Shown here: positions 1-12,249 of the stretch, piece after piece
Layout of the letters: every line of letters starts with the position of its first letter
Position numbering within the stretch: the first letter of the stretch is position 1
Source of the DNA: Crotophaga sulcirostris
Lineage: Eukaryota; Chordata; Aves; Cuculiformes; Crotophagidae
Length of the DNA: 64,000 nt
Assembly (NCBI GenBank): GCA_013397455.1
Contig: VYZB01000015.1
Span: 2,108,267-2,172,266 of the forward strand
Direction of reading: 5' to 3'
Made by a program: the position numbers and the translations under genes
Notes under the pieces: model-generated
Seen by the model: only the letters and a program-made list of their open reading frames with translations
What the model was told of the DNA's origin: nothing
The model's database searches: none

Positions 1-3000
1 AAAGCTTCAGAGTGTGCTTTCGTAGGGCGTCCTCATCTCCTTAGAATAGAGAAGGTGCTGCAGAAAAAAGTTGGAGAATTCAATGCTTTCTTTCACCTGT
101 ACTAACTTCACTCTTCATCAACCCCATAGAGCCCAGCTGTAGAACTGATCTGGAGGAAATTAGTGTAACAAAACTCAAGGACAAGATTGGGGAAGTGAGG
201 GGTGATTTTATTTCACGATGTCTCTAGGCAGGTTAATTTTATTCACTCAGGTTTGTTCTCTCACATCCTCCTCTCCCTCATGCTTTCATGTCCATATACT
301 TACAAGCCCCGAGCTGCGTGTACCCAGTTTTGTGCAACAGGGAGGACAAAAGTCTGCCTGTGAGGCTTCAAGTCTTTTCAGTTCCTCTTGACTGGTGATG
401 ACAAAATAGTTTTCTTTTATATTCTGTAGGAGTTATGGCTGTTGCAGGGTGGCCCTTTGCTTCAGAATTGCATGTATTTCAGACTCCAAAAATCTTAGGC
501 AGGGTTACTTCTTGTTGTTTTCCTGACCTCGCTTGAAGTAAACTTTTGAAATTTGTATGTCTTTATGATTAACCATTGTTTTCCCACCGGGCTGTCACGA
601 AAAGGAATGGTATATGTGATATGCTGTAACCTCACTGCCCCCATCCCGTGGTCAGAAAGGAGGGTCTTCCCCTAATAAGGCACCATAAGTCTCTTCAAGT
701 ACAGCTTCCTCTAAAAAGAAGGAAGGGGGAGGAAATCATCCCAGTAGCTTTCAAACTCTCAGTTGTGAATAGATTTGGGTCCTTGACTTATAGTGGACTT
801 GAATTTTTTAAAAAAATGATTCTTCACTAGTGCTACAAATGTATACAACCAGAGGCAAAGGGCTTGTCAAAAGATTTTACTAGTCTTATTTCAGACAATT
901 ATTAATAAGATTTGAGCAAAAATTTAATACTGAAGACAAACTAAATCTGAACTACTGTTTATGGCTCTCTAATACATGGTCAAATACTCACTTCCACTGC
1001 CTGTATTTCTGACTGTAAATTACTTCATGAATGTCTAAGTTTTTTGGTGATATCTGTTTCATGTTAGCTGCCATTTGCTAAAGTTAAAATTTAAGAAATT
1101 TGTTTTTTTTAATTATGTAGCAGTATGATTTTCACAGCCTCCTATTAAAAAAATAAAGAAAACATGCTAAATTACTGTGATTAGCATTTACATAATTTTT
1201 CATGCAGTCACCCTGTGAACAGTTGTGATTTGTTTGGAAACTTTGTGTGGATGTACCAAAGCAGCTAGTTCTGAACTTAACCTTGTTTAAATTGTTTGTT
1301 TAATTGAATAAAAGCTGCAAGATTTTGATCAGTATTCCTTACTTCAGAAACATGAAATGTCCAAAACTTTGCTATCACTGGACTGGCTAAATTACAAAAG
1401 CCAGTTTTTTGCAGTTTTCTTACTACTTAAACTGAGAGCAAGGTCCTATGGTTGTTGATGTGGGAACCGTCTGCTTTCAACACACTTAGAAAGAAAAATG
1501 TGCTTTGGATTAGATAGAGGCGAAGTCTCCCTGGTTATAAACCATATACAAATTATTTCAGACCAAACATTGCCTCTGTCCCATAGCTTTCATTAGGACA
1601 TAAAGCTGGCATTAACTGCTGGAGGCAAGCTAACAAGCTCTGCTGTCTGTGAAAAACATCCCCAGCCACACAGGAAGGACAGTTTTGATCATTTAATGTG
1701 ATAAATATGATGCTATTCCTGCATTTAAAAAGGACATGTGGGTATTGCGTGTCCCAAACCTAGTGATTAATTAATTTGACAATGAGATCTATCTTGAACA
1801 CTACCTTTGAACTTGTGATGGATAAGGAGTGATATAGACTTTACTATTAGGAGAAATTAAGATATGAACAATATTACTATATGAACTTTTCTATATATGA
1901 GGGAGGAAATAAATATAATATATACTCCCTTAAGAAATGTAGATAAATAAAAAAAATACTCTGAAAACACGCTTGTCTGCTACCATAATACAGTGGAACA
2001 TTAAAATTAAAATCACTCTGTTTTTGGCCGCATCTAGAGAAGACGTCAAGCACATATTTGGGTTTGTGCCTCAACTAAGAGGCGCTGCTGGCTCTGGAGA
2101 TTCTGCATCTCTGAGGAAAGAAAGGCCTGACTTTGCCACAAGCTATGGTATTCTTGGAAAACACTGTGGGTAAATTCCATAATAAAAGAAACAGAGGAAT
2201 ACCTGCCAAGTGTTCAGTGTTGCTCCCTCCACATGACGTATCATTTGCTCCCCTTACAGCTTAAACTTCAGTCAATTTGCCTGAGACCCTGACTTAGCTA
2301 GAAAGTGGAAAACATTGCCCACACCATCTGGGTTTGTCATGAGTGAAGCAGAAGGCAGTAATTTCAAAATGCCAGAGTCTCAGCCTTCTAAGCACTCAAA
2401 CACTTGTACCTTTTTCAGTCTTACTTTGATGAAGTTGAATTTTTTTTCTCCATAAAACCACTTGTTTTCCACAGACTGATGATATTCCATCACTAATTTC
2501 TTTTCCCACGTGCACGCACTCTGGGGTATCGTGAACTTCAAGCAAAAGTGACAGTAAGTACAAGCCTGTGGGGCCCCACATAGGCCTCTGATCTACCACT
2601 GGTGAAGACTTTCCTGACCACTTCTCGGATACATGAAAGAGGATAGTTTGTTGAAAACAGTGTTTCCCCAGAACTCTCGCTGGACTATGTGCAGAGTTTG
2701 GCTGGAAATCTGTCACTGCTTTTGCCAGTGCTTTGTCTCACAGATGCTGGCTGGACTGGCTTTGCCTGGTTCCAGGACAGTCTCATCATGTACCATGGTC
2801 TTGTGTTGAAAATCACAAGTTTTCATTGTTTTCATGGCAAAATATCACCCTGTTACAGGGTTTGGCACACCTAATATCAGAAGAGTTGTGTAGCAAAATG
2901 TCTGGGAGACCCACAAACCCCCGACCAAGCAGGCTTTCCCTCCCATCTGAAGGAAGCGGTAGAAGACTGGGCACCTTTGGTGGGTTGCAAAGCTCGTCAC

Positions 3001-3794
3001 TCATTCGTCCACTCCTCATGGCTTCAGGACTCGCAGCTCCTGACAGCACCGATAGAGTGCCGTAACTGGCCTTGAAACTCATTGCAGCAAGCTCAACATT
3101 TTGATTTCACTTTTTAAAGATTTAAATTAAATATTGCCATAAATTGCTTTTTAAAAAAACTTCAATTTTATTTTCCAAAAAAAAGTAGGACATATTCAGA
3201 ATTTTAGAAGTTCTTGAAGAATACGATCTTCTGATTACTGAATAACATTGGACCAAAATAATGGCAGCTCAGCATCATTCATCCCACTAGTAACATGTAG
3301 AGGAGGGGAATACCATTGCTCCCAGACACCAGGGTTAAGCAGATATCATAGCCTCTCCCTAGTCTCCATCACAAAACTACAAATAAAGGGAAACAGAAGA
3401 AGAGAGAGAGAGTGAATCCTTGTTTTTCACTTGAGTAGGTGGATCAGTGTTTGAAGCTTGAGTGAAGCTCATTGCCTTTCTGTAAGAAAACTCTAAAAGC
3501 AACCAAAATCGAACCTCTTTTTTGCTTTTTAATCAAGTAAGAATGTAATGAATTTCATGATATGAAGTATTGATTCTTTCTGTTGTGCTCTAAACAAGCT
3601 CCTCTAACTCAAGCTTGTTTGTTTGGTTTTTTGTTTTCATGAGAGTCGAAATCTCTGGCAAGTGCTTCGTTTCACTTTCATTCTTCCTAAGGCCATATTT
3701 TTTTACCGCAAGACAAGAATTAACTTGCAAGGTGTCAGCCCGCAAACTTTGCAGATAGTGATCTTTAAATAAGATTCTGATGAATTCACAGAGG
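1..3794. other. AT-rich unique sequence, no gene recognised
   Basis: No coding exon, RNA gene or known repeat is recognised. Most of the stretch is AT-rich with short A and T runs. About 2340-3080 is visibly richer in G and C and carries overlapping short frames on both strands (about 106 codons minus, 110 codons plus), but neither matches a family I know and they overlap antisense, so I treat them as chance frames. A short GA run lies near 3400-3413. Confidence 0.6.
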
Positions 3795-3850
3795 ACTGGA
3801 ATGAAACACCACAAAAAACTTACTGGAATGAAACACCACAAAAAACTTAC
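3795..3850. repeat. 27-bp tandem duplication, two copies
   Basis: A 27-base unit beginning actggaatgaaac is repeated exactly once more, starting at 3822, with two further matching bases at the end. The identity of the copies implies a recent duplication. A minus-strand open frame runs through it and so contains a repeated WCFIPV-type peptide, but there is no other sign that the frame is coding. Confidence 0.9.
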
Positions 3851-6800
3851 CTTGAAAAGCTCCAGTTTCTTAAATCAGTTTCCCCAGAGTACATTTACAG
3901 TAACTGTCACCAAAGATAGCTCATTGCTGATGAGCCTCAAATGAGCACTTCAAGTCCATGAGACAGAAAGTGCATAGGCAATCACATTAATGCTATCTAA
4001 CCAAGCTAAATATCATAAGACAATTTTAATTTGCATGCTGACAAGAGCTAAATTGCAAGGTTCACCTGTAGCAAAAATAAATCAAAAATAAATCATTGCT
4101 TTTTCTTTTCTTAAATTAGCACCTGCCAAGTACACCATAAAAATTCTGGTCACCTAAAGAAAAACATATTCCAGAGCTAACTGTCATCATTACTTTGAAT
4201 TACTTTGACTTATGATACAGAAAGCAATATTTGGTACCCTCTAGCAAAACTGTGGTCTTTTCACAGTCATCTGCGAGAAACAGTAATAGTGTTGATAAAA
4301 TATGATATGTTTTTGTAATATCACAGACTTTCACATATTTGGAAAAAAATCCCTGATAACGGATTGGTTTTTTCACATTAAAATATGCATTTTTTTCACA
4401 TGTGGCAGTGAATGATTAAAGTGTCAGCGTAATAAATAATGGTGCTCATGGGTACCTTCAGTTGGCTTCTTTTCCTTCAAATATTCTGGCTTTATAATAT
4501 TAACACAAAATAGAAATGGCTGATAGTTTTCACTCTGTACATTGCTACTTATAAAGTTCTCTTATATAACGTGTCAGTATGTTCAGATGCATAATATAAC
4601 ATCGCTGACATTGACTGAAGTAACATTACCATGTACATATGACTAACACAGTTCCTTCAAGGAGCTCTAAAAAAATGTCCATGAGCTCAAGCCCTAGCTC
4701 AAGCAGTAGCATCACTTCTTTTCCAGAAAGTAATATTCCTCCTTGGGTCCAAGTCCTTCACTTTCTGATAAACCTGCCTGCAGTTGAAAATGTTGAAGGA
4801 TATTTATTAAAGGAATGTTTTTTTTTTCTGGGAGGGAGACAATTGATGGAGAAAAAACGACTCCTCAAAATCAAAGCTTTTCACAGGAACGTGCCTGTTT
4901 GAATACAAGTTCCCTCTGCGAAACATTTTTCCATATGAGAAGAAATACAGCTGTCTCCATGCTGAATTGGTTCTCTCTTGCCCCAGGATGTGTATGTATC
5001 ACAGCTGGTTTATTTAATCTACTGGAATCTCCTTGTCTTTTATACTGTTTTCCCAGGAAAAAAAATGGATCTGATGGTTTCACCCTGAAACTTCAGCTTT
5101 ACCTGCAGTGCCTTAGTCCAGTTAGTAAATCATCAGAGAAATTATCGGTAAACTAGTTGTTACTGGTTTCTATACAGCCTGTTCCTTTCACACTTTTTGA
5201 CTTGTTCTTAGTTTAATCGCAATACCATCTCTTTTGTATTCTTTGTCCAAGCTTTATGAATACCCTGAACCTCATTTCTCATTGAGATTAGTGCTGTAGA
5301 TACAGCCATTTCAGGCAACAATGGACTCCAGAGTGCCTAGGGAGAAAAATCAGATAATATATAAGAACATTTTCCATGTCATTTTCCTAATTTGCATAAA
5401 TTCTTTGCTGGCTTTTGAATGCATTAATGGTAAGCATTACTGTGACTTAATTAAAATAATTCCATTAATTTGAAGCAATTGTGCCATTACATGATTTCAC
5501 GTTGCATAATCAAAGAGCTTTGTACTGAAATCACCCACTGGATTTTAGTATGATGAGCCCCACAGCAAAACAGAAACTGAAGTGCAACCTCCCACTTCCC
5601 TCCCCCTTCCAGAAAAGAAAATTAAAGAAAATTAGAAGTGCCCAACAAAGAATTCTTGTCTAGAAAGCAAAGAGAATCTGTATTACAATTTACAATTCAA
5701 TCAGGTTTTATTGCATGGTTTCAGCTTTCAGTTGACAGTTAATTCATTTATAAACTGATATGGGGTGTTTCTTGTTATGCATTCCAGAATTTAGGTGCAA
5801 TGGAGACAGAAGACCTACCATGGCATAAGAAGAAACCACACAGTGACAAACATATATATGGCAAACCTTACACAGATATAATAATGCAATGACGCAGATG
5901 AAACAGAGGCTTTTAGTGAAAAGGCTCAAGCTTAACCTGATATTTCAGCAGTTAATAAAGTATGTATAGGTACAAAAGAGTGGGGAATCAAGATGATAAA
6001 CACTGGCTGTTCTAGCTAGAACTGTAGCATTTATCCTAACTCTGTTAGTTCATGAGATGAACTGCTTGTAATCAGTTTCAATTTACCTGAAATCTACACA
6101 TATATACCCCTAACTCACACTTTGGATCTTTTAAATGTCTGTAGATAATATAAATGCTTCACCTGTTTCTTCTAGGAATCTGTATCTACATGGAAGTTAA
6201 TGTAGGCAGGAAAGATTCAGTCTGTCTCTGGAAGGATTTTAAGTACTACTCAAGTTGCCCGATAAAGAAGTATATTCAAATTTTTGTACACCAGCCTCAT
6301 GGTATGTGAAGAGATATTAGGTCAGTGGAGATTCATGCAGCAAAATCAAATGTATGCATCAACAACCTCCTGTAATCAAATATTAGAAGTTATGGTTTCA
6401 TTTCTTTTCCTCTTCAACAGCAGTGAGACAGAAAGAGCAGGGAATTACCATACCCTTTTCTAACTGTCTCATGTAGCGACAGCTGAGCCCTCACATACAC
6501 AGCATTAATCTCCTTTTTAAAATTAATGAAGACTAATAAGGGAAAGTAAGCCTCCACAAGGAAAAAAAATGTTGCTTTTGTGTAAAGTTAACTCTAATAA
6601 ACTACCACAAAATGCCATTCCATTGGAAAAAGTCATATACAACAACTAACTATGATATGAACTGATGAATCTTTCCAAGCAAATCAGAGAAGTGGATGAA
6701 ATGATAGTTTTAACTCTTACTTTAAATAAGATTATTAATATTAAAAATTGTATGAAACTGTTGGATTATCTGAGCTAAGTGAAATCAAGTGATGGTTGAC

Positions 6801-7146
6801 TAGAGAAAAAAATCATTAACTGAGATTTAAAGAAACTGCTACAGATACATTTTACACTACATCTGAATATTATAAGGTTCAAATTCTGAAATGTAGAGAG
6901 ACTAAAGAATAATAAAAAGAGATAATTTTTTTCTGTGGATATAGTGAAGATGTTATTTTCAGAAAAAACATCAGTTGCATATCAGTTATGGTATAAACCA
7001 CACCTCAGTTTTATTTAACCAGTTGCTAGAACTTGCTCTAACAAAAGAAATGTGTCAATTAAAGAGGAGTCTGGAAGTTGTGCAACTCCTCTCAGTTAAT
7101 ACTGAGTCAGTCCCATCCCGTCACTGTGTAGTAATATGTAAGAATT
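3851..7146. other. AT-rich unique sequence, no gene recognised
   Basis: No known repeat or gene is recognised. There is a small 11-bp tandem duplication at 4072-4093 (caaaaataaat twice). A block at about 5360-5520 is rich in TAAT and ATTA cores and lacks low-complexity runs. It resembles the composition of conserved noncoding enhancers, but this cannot be shown from one sequence. Confidence 0.55.
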
Positions 7147-7275
7147 TATATTCATATATATGAATATACATATAATTAATAGAATATACCAATATATATC
7201 AACATATATGTATATATAATAATATGAAGATCTAATAGATACATACATTCATATGTATTCATATATATTTATATA
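7147..7275. repeat. AT-rich microsatellite-like tract with palindrome
   Basis: Irregular TA, TATG and CATA repeats run for about 130 bases directly up to the 3' end of the neighbouring CR1 element. A perfect 22-bp palindrome occupies 7147-7168. The tract may have grown from the target site or from the CR1 tail; that origin is inference. Confidence 0.8.
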
Positions 7276-7798
7276 TAGAATAGAATCACAGAATCATTAG
7301 GTTGGGAAGGACTTCTGAGATCATGGAGTCCAACCATAAACCTAGCACTGCCAAACCACCTCTCAACCATGTCCCTAATCACCACTTCTACACACCTTTT
7401 AAATATCTCCAGCATTGGTGACTCAATCACTTCCTTGGGAAGCCTGTTCCAATCCTTGACAGCCCTTTTGGTGAACTAATATTTCCTAATATCCAGTCTA
7501 AACCTCCCCTGGTGCAACCTGAGACTATTTCCTCTCATCCTATCACATGTTACTTCGGAGAAAAGACCAACACTCACCTCACTAAAACCTCCTTTCTGGT
7601 AATTGTAGAGAGTGGTAAGGTTTCCCCTCAGCCTCCTTTTCTCCAGACTAAACAACTAGTTCCCTCAGCTGCTCCTTGTAAGACTTGTGCTCCAGACCCT
7701 TTACCAGCTTCATTGGCCATCTTTGCACAAGCTCCATCACCTCTGTGTCTTTCTGGTAGTGAGGAGCCCAAAACTGAACCCAGTATTCAAGGCAATAT
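7276..7798 (-). mobile_element. CR1 LINE fragment, 5'-truncated, 3' end at left
   Basis: This is a non-LTR retrotransposon relic of the CR1 family. Read on the minus strand, it gives a broken frame resembling the C-terminal part of CR1 ORF2. Recognisable peptides are [42 protein letters not shown] and DWNRLPKEV. This is followed by the CR1 3' untranslated end next to an ATTCTGTG-like octamer at about 7276-7290. At least one stop codon interrupts the frame, so it is dead. The 5' break lies near 7798, after a segment matching the CR1 region upstream of the C-terminus. Typical of CR1, the copy is severely 5' truncated (about 0.5 kb against a full length of about 4.5 kb). Identification as CR1 is firm; the subfamily is not assigned. 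Confidence 0.93.
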
Positions 7799-7833
7799 AT
7801 GTAGCCACTGATATCTGGTGCAAAAATTACCAG

Positions 7834-7919
7834 TTGTAGGTGATCCTGTTTTAGCAGAGGAGAGGACTAGATGATTTACAGAGGTTTCTTCCAACCCCTA
7901 TCATTCTGTGATTCTGTGA
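7834..7919 (+). mobile_element. CR1 LINE 3' tail, short
   Basis: The last ~85 bases of a CR1 element on the plus strand. The hallmark terminal block runs from gatcctg through ggactagatgat and cttccaaccc to the octamer tail cattctgtgattctgtga at 7901-7918. No coding part remains. It lies about 35 bases from the 5' break of the minus-strand CR1 copy, so the two copies have their 3' ends facing outward. Confidence 0.9.
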
Positions 7920-10161
7920 AAATCTGCAGGTATAAACCCATTTAAATGTATTTTTACGCTCAGCTAAATCTATAATCCCAGTATCTACCATGTTATGTTT
8001 GTGATAAAAGCTGTACCCAGAAGCAAATACGAGAGAGCAACTGTTGCCTGTTCACCAAGTAACCATCTCAGAACCAAATTTTTGCAAGTGCAGCTATATG
8101 TGTGATTTATCATTATCTTTTCATGCACAATAATCTCTTTCACAGTAAGAAATGTGAACAACAAATCTGGGATCTCTGCAGTGTGGATTTGCCAGAGATC
8201 ATTCATCCCAAACCAGTCTCCTATCTATCACAGCTGATATTCAGGTGGCTGAATATTTAGACAAGTGAAAGCTGGAATATTGCATCCATTTGGCTTTTGG
8301 CCAGGCATAGCATAGAATTTAATACAAGGAATTATCACATATACAAGAGAAGATGAGGAAAATTGTGCATTAATAAGGAACTGTTTTAAAATAAGATGAA
8401 AATAGGTAGTAATGATGGGCAACTAACAAGCTGCATGAAATATATTTTTTAATTTATTTTAAAAAAGTTATGCATATCAGGACTCTGGACAGCACTCTGT
8501 GTGTCACACTGGCAGAGCCACATTGGAGTTGTCATCATTCTGATTTCAGAGACGTAGAATATTTTACCGGACAAATTGTCTGACTTCAATATTTAGGGTA
8601 GTATTAAATACATATGAGTACAGATCTGCAGAACTTTAACAGATCTGAAGTTTCTTCTATTATGCTGGCAATTAGAGAATATTGAGACCTGAATGTAGGA
8701 GCTGATTGTGAAATAACACCGTAACACTCATATCATAAAGAAAATTGAGTCCTACCATGCATCCAGTTTGGTATTTCTACCAGAGACAAGCAACTGTTCT
8801 TAGGATTTTGCAGAAAAATTGATCTGGAAAACTGTGTGTTTCCAATTGCCTATTGTCAAAAAAAGATTAATTCAAGCTAGAACAAAAACAGAGCATAGTT
8901 ATGAGACCCACTTAGGAATCAAAAGAAGATGTTAGCAAGACATTAAAATAATTTGACTTGGACTTGTTTTGTTTAATAGAACAAAGACCAGGGAAATATA
9001 TGACTTTAAAAAAAATTATATTAGAACAATATAAAAGAGCATAAAAGATCTGTATGTTTTAAAGGGCAATGATGGTTAAAAAAAATAGTTAAAGATTATA
9101 AATCCTTGGTGTCTGTCTTTAACTGGTTTCTAACCATCTGAGTGGTGAGTTCATTAGTTAAAACCTTCCAACTAGAGCCCTGGGAACAAATAAATCACAA
9201 AAAAATTAGGAATTATATTGTCTAATGTGTCCAGACATTTGCATAATAAGCAAAAAAAAAATAAACGAAAAAAAAGAGGACTACACAGGGCTAATCTGAA
9301 GTAAGAACAAGATTAAGGACCATTGATACACAGTCACTTTGACTTGATCAGCTGTTTCTGTGCCAAGCTTATTGGATGAAGGAGACTTGTCCAGGTAACC
9401 AGCTCAATCAAATATAGAGAACATAAAAGGATCAGTCCTAGCTCCCAACAACTTCCTAAGACTGACGTGCTAGGGCTACTCAGGTTTGAAATAAAACATT
9501 TCCTTTCTTAGCACATGTCACTGGAACTACATTGCAAACTCTGACTATCCTTTCTTGCAGTTAATCTATTTCTTCTCCCAGATGCTACTGAGTTATAACA
9601 GTGTATTTCATAGGATTGGTTTCAGTCTTTTCAGTATCCCGAATATAAGATCCTGGCATCCAGTCTGAAAGCAGAGCATCCCAATTTCCTCACATTCCAA
9701 TATGAGGTTTTTCCATAGAAACAGTGCAGAGGAATTTTAAATTAATTAGAGGGGAAGATATCAGTGTTTTGAATGTAAGTATCTAAAAGGTGCTTAGAGT
9801 ACCGATGCAGGATTTTAAGAAAGCACTGATGTCCGCAGCCTATCCTGATGTCAATATGCTAGACTTTGAATGAGTAGAAAGAGACACAAAATAGATGCTA
9901 ATTTTGGACCACGATCAGAAAAAAATAGAGAACAGAAGCTTTTCTAAGTATGAAATTTGAAAGGAAAGACATTAGACCAATAAACGTGCTAAAAACAGAG
10001 AGACAAATTCTACCAAAGCATTAGAAAAAAGATCACAAGAAGTATCTGACGACAGGCAAATGGGGTCATTGAGACAACACTGGAACAAGGAAGCCCTGCT
10101 GACCAAATAAGCACAGCAGCAAATCTTATGGTTGTAATGAGTGTCAATGAGCATCAATGAG
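7920..10161. other. AT-rich unique sequence, no gene recognised
   Basis: No recognised gene or repeat. Short A runs occur (for example near 9250-9280). All open frames are under 75 codons and show no family resemblance. Confidence 0.6.
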
Positions 10162-10385
10162 ATTCGTACTAGTACCAAAATTATTTAATATCTTAATTAG
10201 TGACGTAGAAAACGGGATTGAGTGTGCTTTCAGCAAGTTTGTAGATGACACCAAGCTATGTGGTACTGTTGATTCACTGGAGGGAAAGGATGCCCTTCAG
10301 AGTGATCTTGACAGGTTTGGGTAGTGTACCTGTGTGAACCTTCTGAAGTTCAAGAAGGTCAGGCACAAGGACTTACATATTCATT
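10162..10385 (+). mobile_element. CR1 LINE ORF2 reverse transcriptase fragment
   Basis: A plus-strand frame starting at about 10166 reads VLVPKLFNILISDVENGIEC, then FSKFVDDTKLCGTVD, DALQSDLDRFG, a TAG stop at 10322, and VNLLKFKKVRHKDLH. This matches the CR1 reverse transcriptase around its catalytic box. The usual F-A-D-D is here F-V-D-D at 10238-10249, so both catalytic aspartates are kept. The TAG probably replaces the family tryptophan codon. Only about 220 bases of the domain remain, with no CR1 3' end attached. The fragment is a non-functional relic, older than the copies with clean tails. Confidence 0.85.
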
Positions 10386-10387
10386 GT

Positions 10388-10597
10388 GTCTGCTTTAAAA
10401 GCAGGATAAAAAGTGATGGGCTGTCCTTGACTTGAGCCTCCAACTTGTTTTTCCAGAAGTTCATAATGCACTGCAGGGAATTTGTACATAGTGTTTAAAA
10501 TTGTAATAAACTTGTCCGGGACTCCATAAAATTCTTCACCTTTGCATAGTAGTCCCTGAAACAGCTGGCTTTGAAAACTTAATGAATACCAAGACAC
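10388..10597 (-). pseudogene. Decayed non-LTR reverse transcriptase fragment, RTE-like (tentative)
   Basis: A minus-strand open frame of about 70 codons contains EEFYGVPDKFITILNTMYK, a spacer with LLEKQV, and then SSQGQPITF. This order resembles the fingers and palm region of many non-LTR reverse transcriptases, where a YGIPEKFI...MY block is followed about 20 residues later by a GVRQGCxLSPxLF box. In this copy the second box is degraded (QGQPITF). The YGVPDKF form is unlike CR1 ORF2 and suggests an RTE-like or related clade. The frame is closed at 10373-10375 and no further domain could be followed upstream beyond about 10600, so it is a short relic. It is adjacent to, and opposite in strand from, a CR1 fragment. 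The assignment rests on eye-matched motifs, and a chance resemblance is possible. Confidence 0.4.
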
Positions 10598-12249
10598 TAA
10601 CTATCAGCTTGCACACTTTAGTTTAGTGCAGCTTTAGCATCTTCTGAGAACATGTATTTCTTTACCATCTGTTTATTTTAAAAATACCTTTTATTCTGGT
10701 ATTTATTTACCTTGCATCATGACTTTACTCATTACAACTCCGTCAGGTTCCTGGGGTGTATGTTGCTGGGTCCCATTAATTTGTGTGTGTTCAGGCTCCT
10801 CAGGTTATCATGAATCAGGTGACAGTCATGCCCACAGCACGGCAGAATTAAGGTCTGTCAGTTTTTTGAGGGGCTGAGTGAAGGCGCTTGCTGACCATGT
10901 GTTGAAGGCAGCTGGAAAGAGAACAGCTGCAATCACTTTCAATTTTCAACAAATTATATATTTTTAAAAATCAAAATAATTGTTATCTTCTGCATGATGA
11001 CACTTAGCTGGGGGAATTAAGCAACTATTTGTTACAAAACAGTTCAAATTGAGTCCACCTGGGAATTGCAGCCAAGCTAAGAAAGCCAAAGCAAAGGTTT
11101 ACTCTGCTATAAGTTAGCAAGACAGTTCTTGATAAATGAAAAGACTTTTGGAACTAGAAGTTTATGTAACAGGCTAGATAAAATGTACCATAAATTGATT
11201 GAGTTTATAGAGTTTTTAATATATTTAGAGTAGGAGGATTATGCATGACAGTAAAGCTGATGGAAGAAAAAATGATGAGGGTAAATTTACTGTGTTAATG
11301 AACTCAAGCTATACCAGCAGGAGTGCTTTCAACTAGCCTGTGTGCTAACCAGCCCCATTCATGACACATAGGCATTTGGCCTGGTCTTGCAGGAGTTTAA
11401 AACCTATACTGCTACTGTTCCTTTTTTAACATAAAATATTGTGAATAAAGTAGAAAATGTTTTGATTATCTGTAATGATACCTTACAATTTTCTAAGGCT
11501 TTTTGGGTTACACTCAAACTAGAGCAAAGCATGAAGCAAGTAGAAACAAAATTCATTACTTTCAGTGATCACTGTGACTCTTCTACAATCACAGATTTAC
11601 CCACTGACAGAGGAAGTCTTCTCCAGAGGGTTCAGATCTCTGTAAGGACTAGCTGTGATTTAAACAACAGATCGTCCTTTAATTTCCTATAAATTGAAAT
11701 TGTTTAAAAGATCCTGCAACAGGAAAGAGTACTCAGGAGAAACAGAGATACAAGAAAACTAACTGCATTTCCAGCTTATAAGCATTTAAAAATTTGGGTT
11801 TAAGCCCACAAGACTTACCCCAGGGTGCTGCTCTCATATCTCAATACATCTTTACTGTCACATTTCTCTTAGAGAAAAGGAGACTTTCTCCTCATTAAAT
11901 GAGTTGAAGGGGGAGGAGGTTTTATGATGTTTGTCTCAGGTGGTGAATAAAAATAAGGCACTCATTTATAAAATTCTTTGCAGAATTTGGACACTAAAAC
12001 ATGCTGCATGGGTTCAGAAGAACATACCTTAGCACAAGCAAATGAATGGGAATACGGAATTATGTATCCAAATTGTGCTATTGGCTCTTAGTATCACATA
12101 AAATATTATTAGTTAGAGAGAAAAAATGAGGAATGCACAGAAGAATAGAAAGTTTGGAAGATATATGCTGCAGGAGTAAGATCAGCCTGGAGGGAGGGAT
12201 TGGTATTAGTTCTGGCATGGGCCACAGGCAGTGTTTAGCTGTACACGAT
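10598..12249. other. AT-rich unique sequence, no gene recognised
   Basis: No recognised gene or repeat. An 83-codon plus-strand frame at 11441-11692 has no family resemblance. Confidence 0.55.

Noticed and set aside
2396..3082. Several overlapping frames of 89-110 codons in the 2.4-3.1 kb region
   Set aside because: Frames on opposite strands overlap one another and none shows a known domain or a splice-bounded structure.
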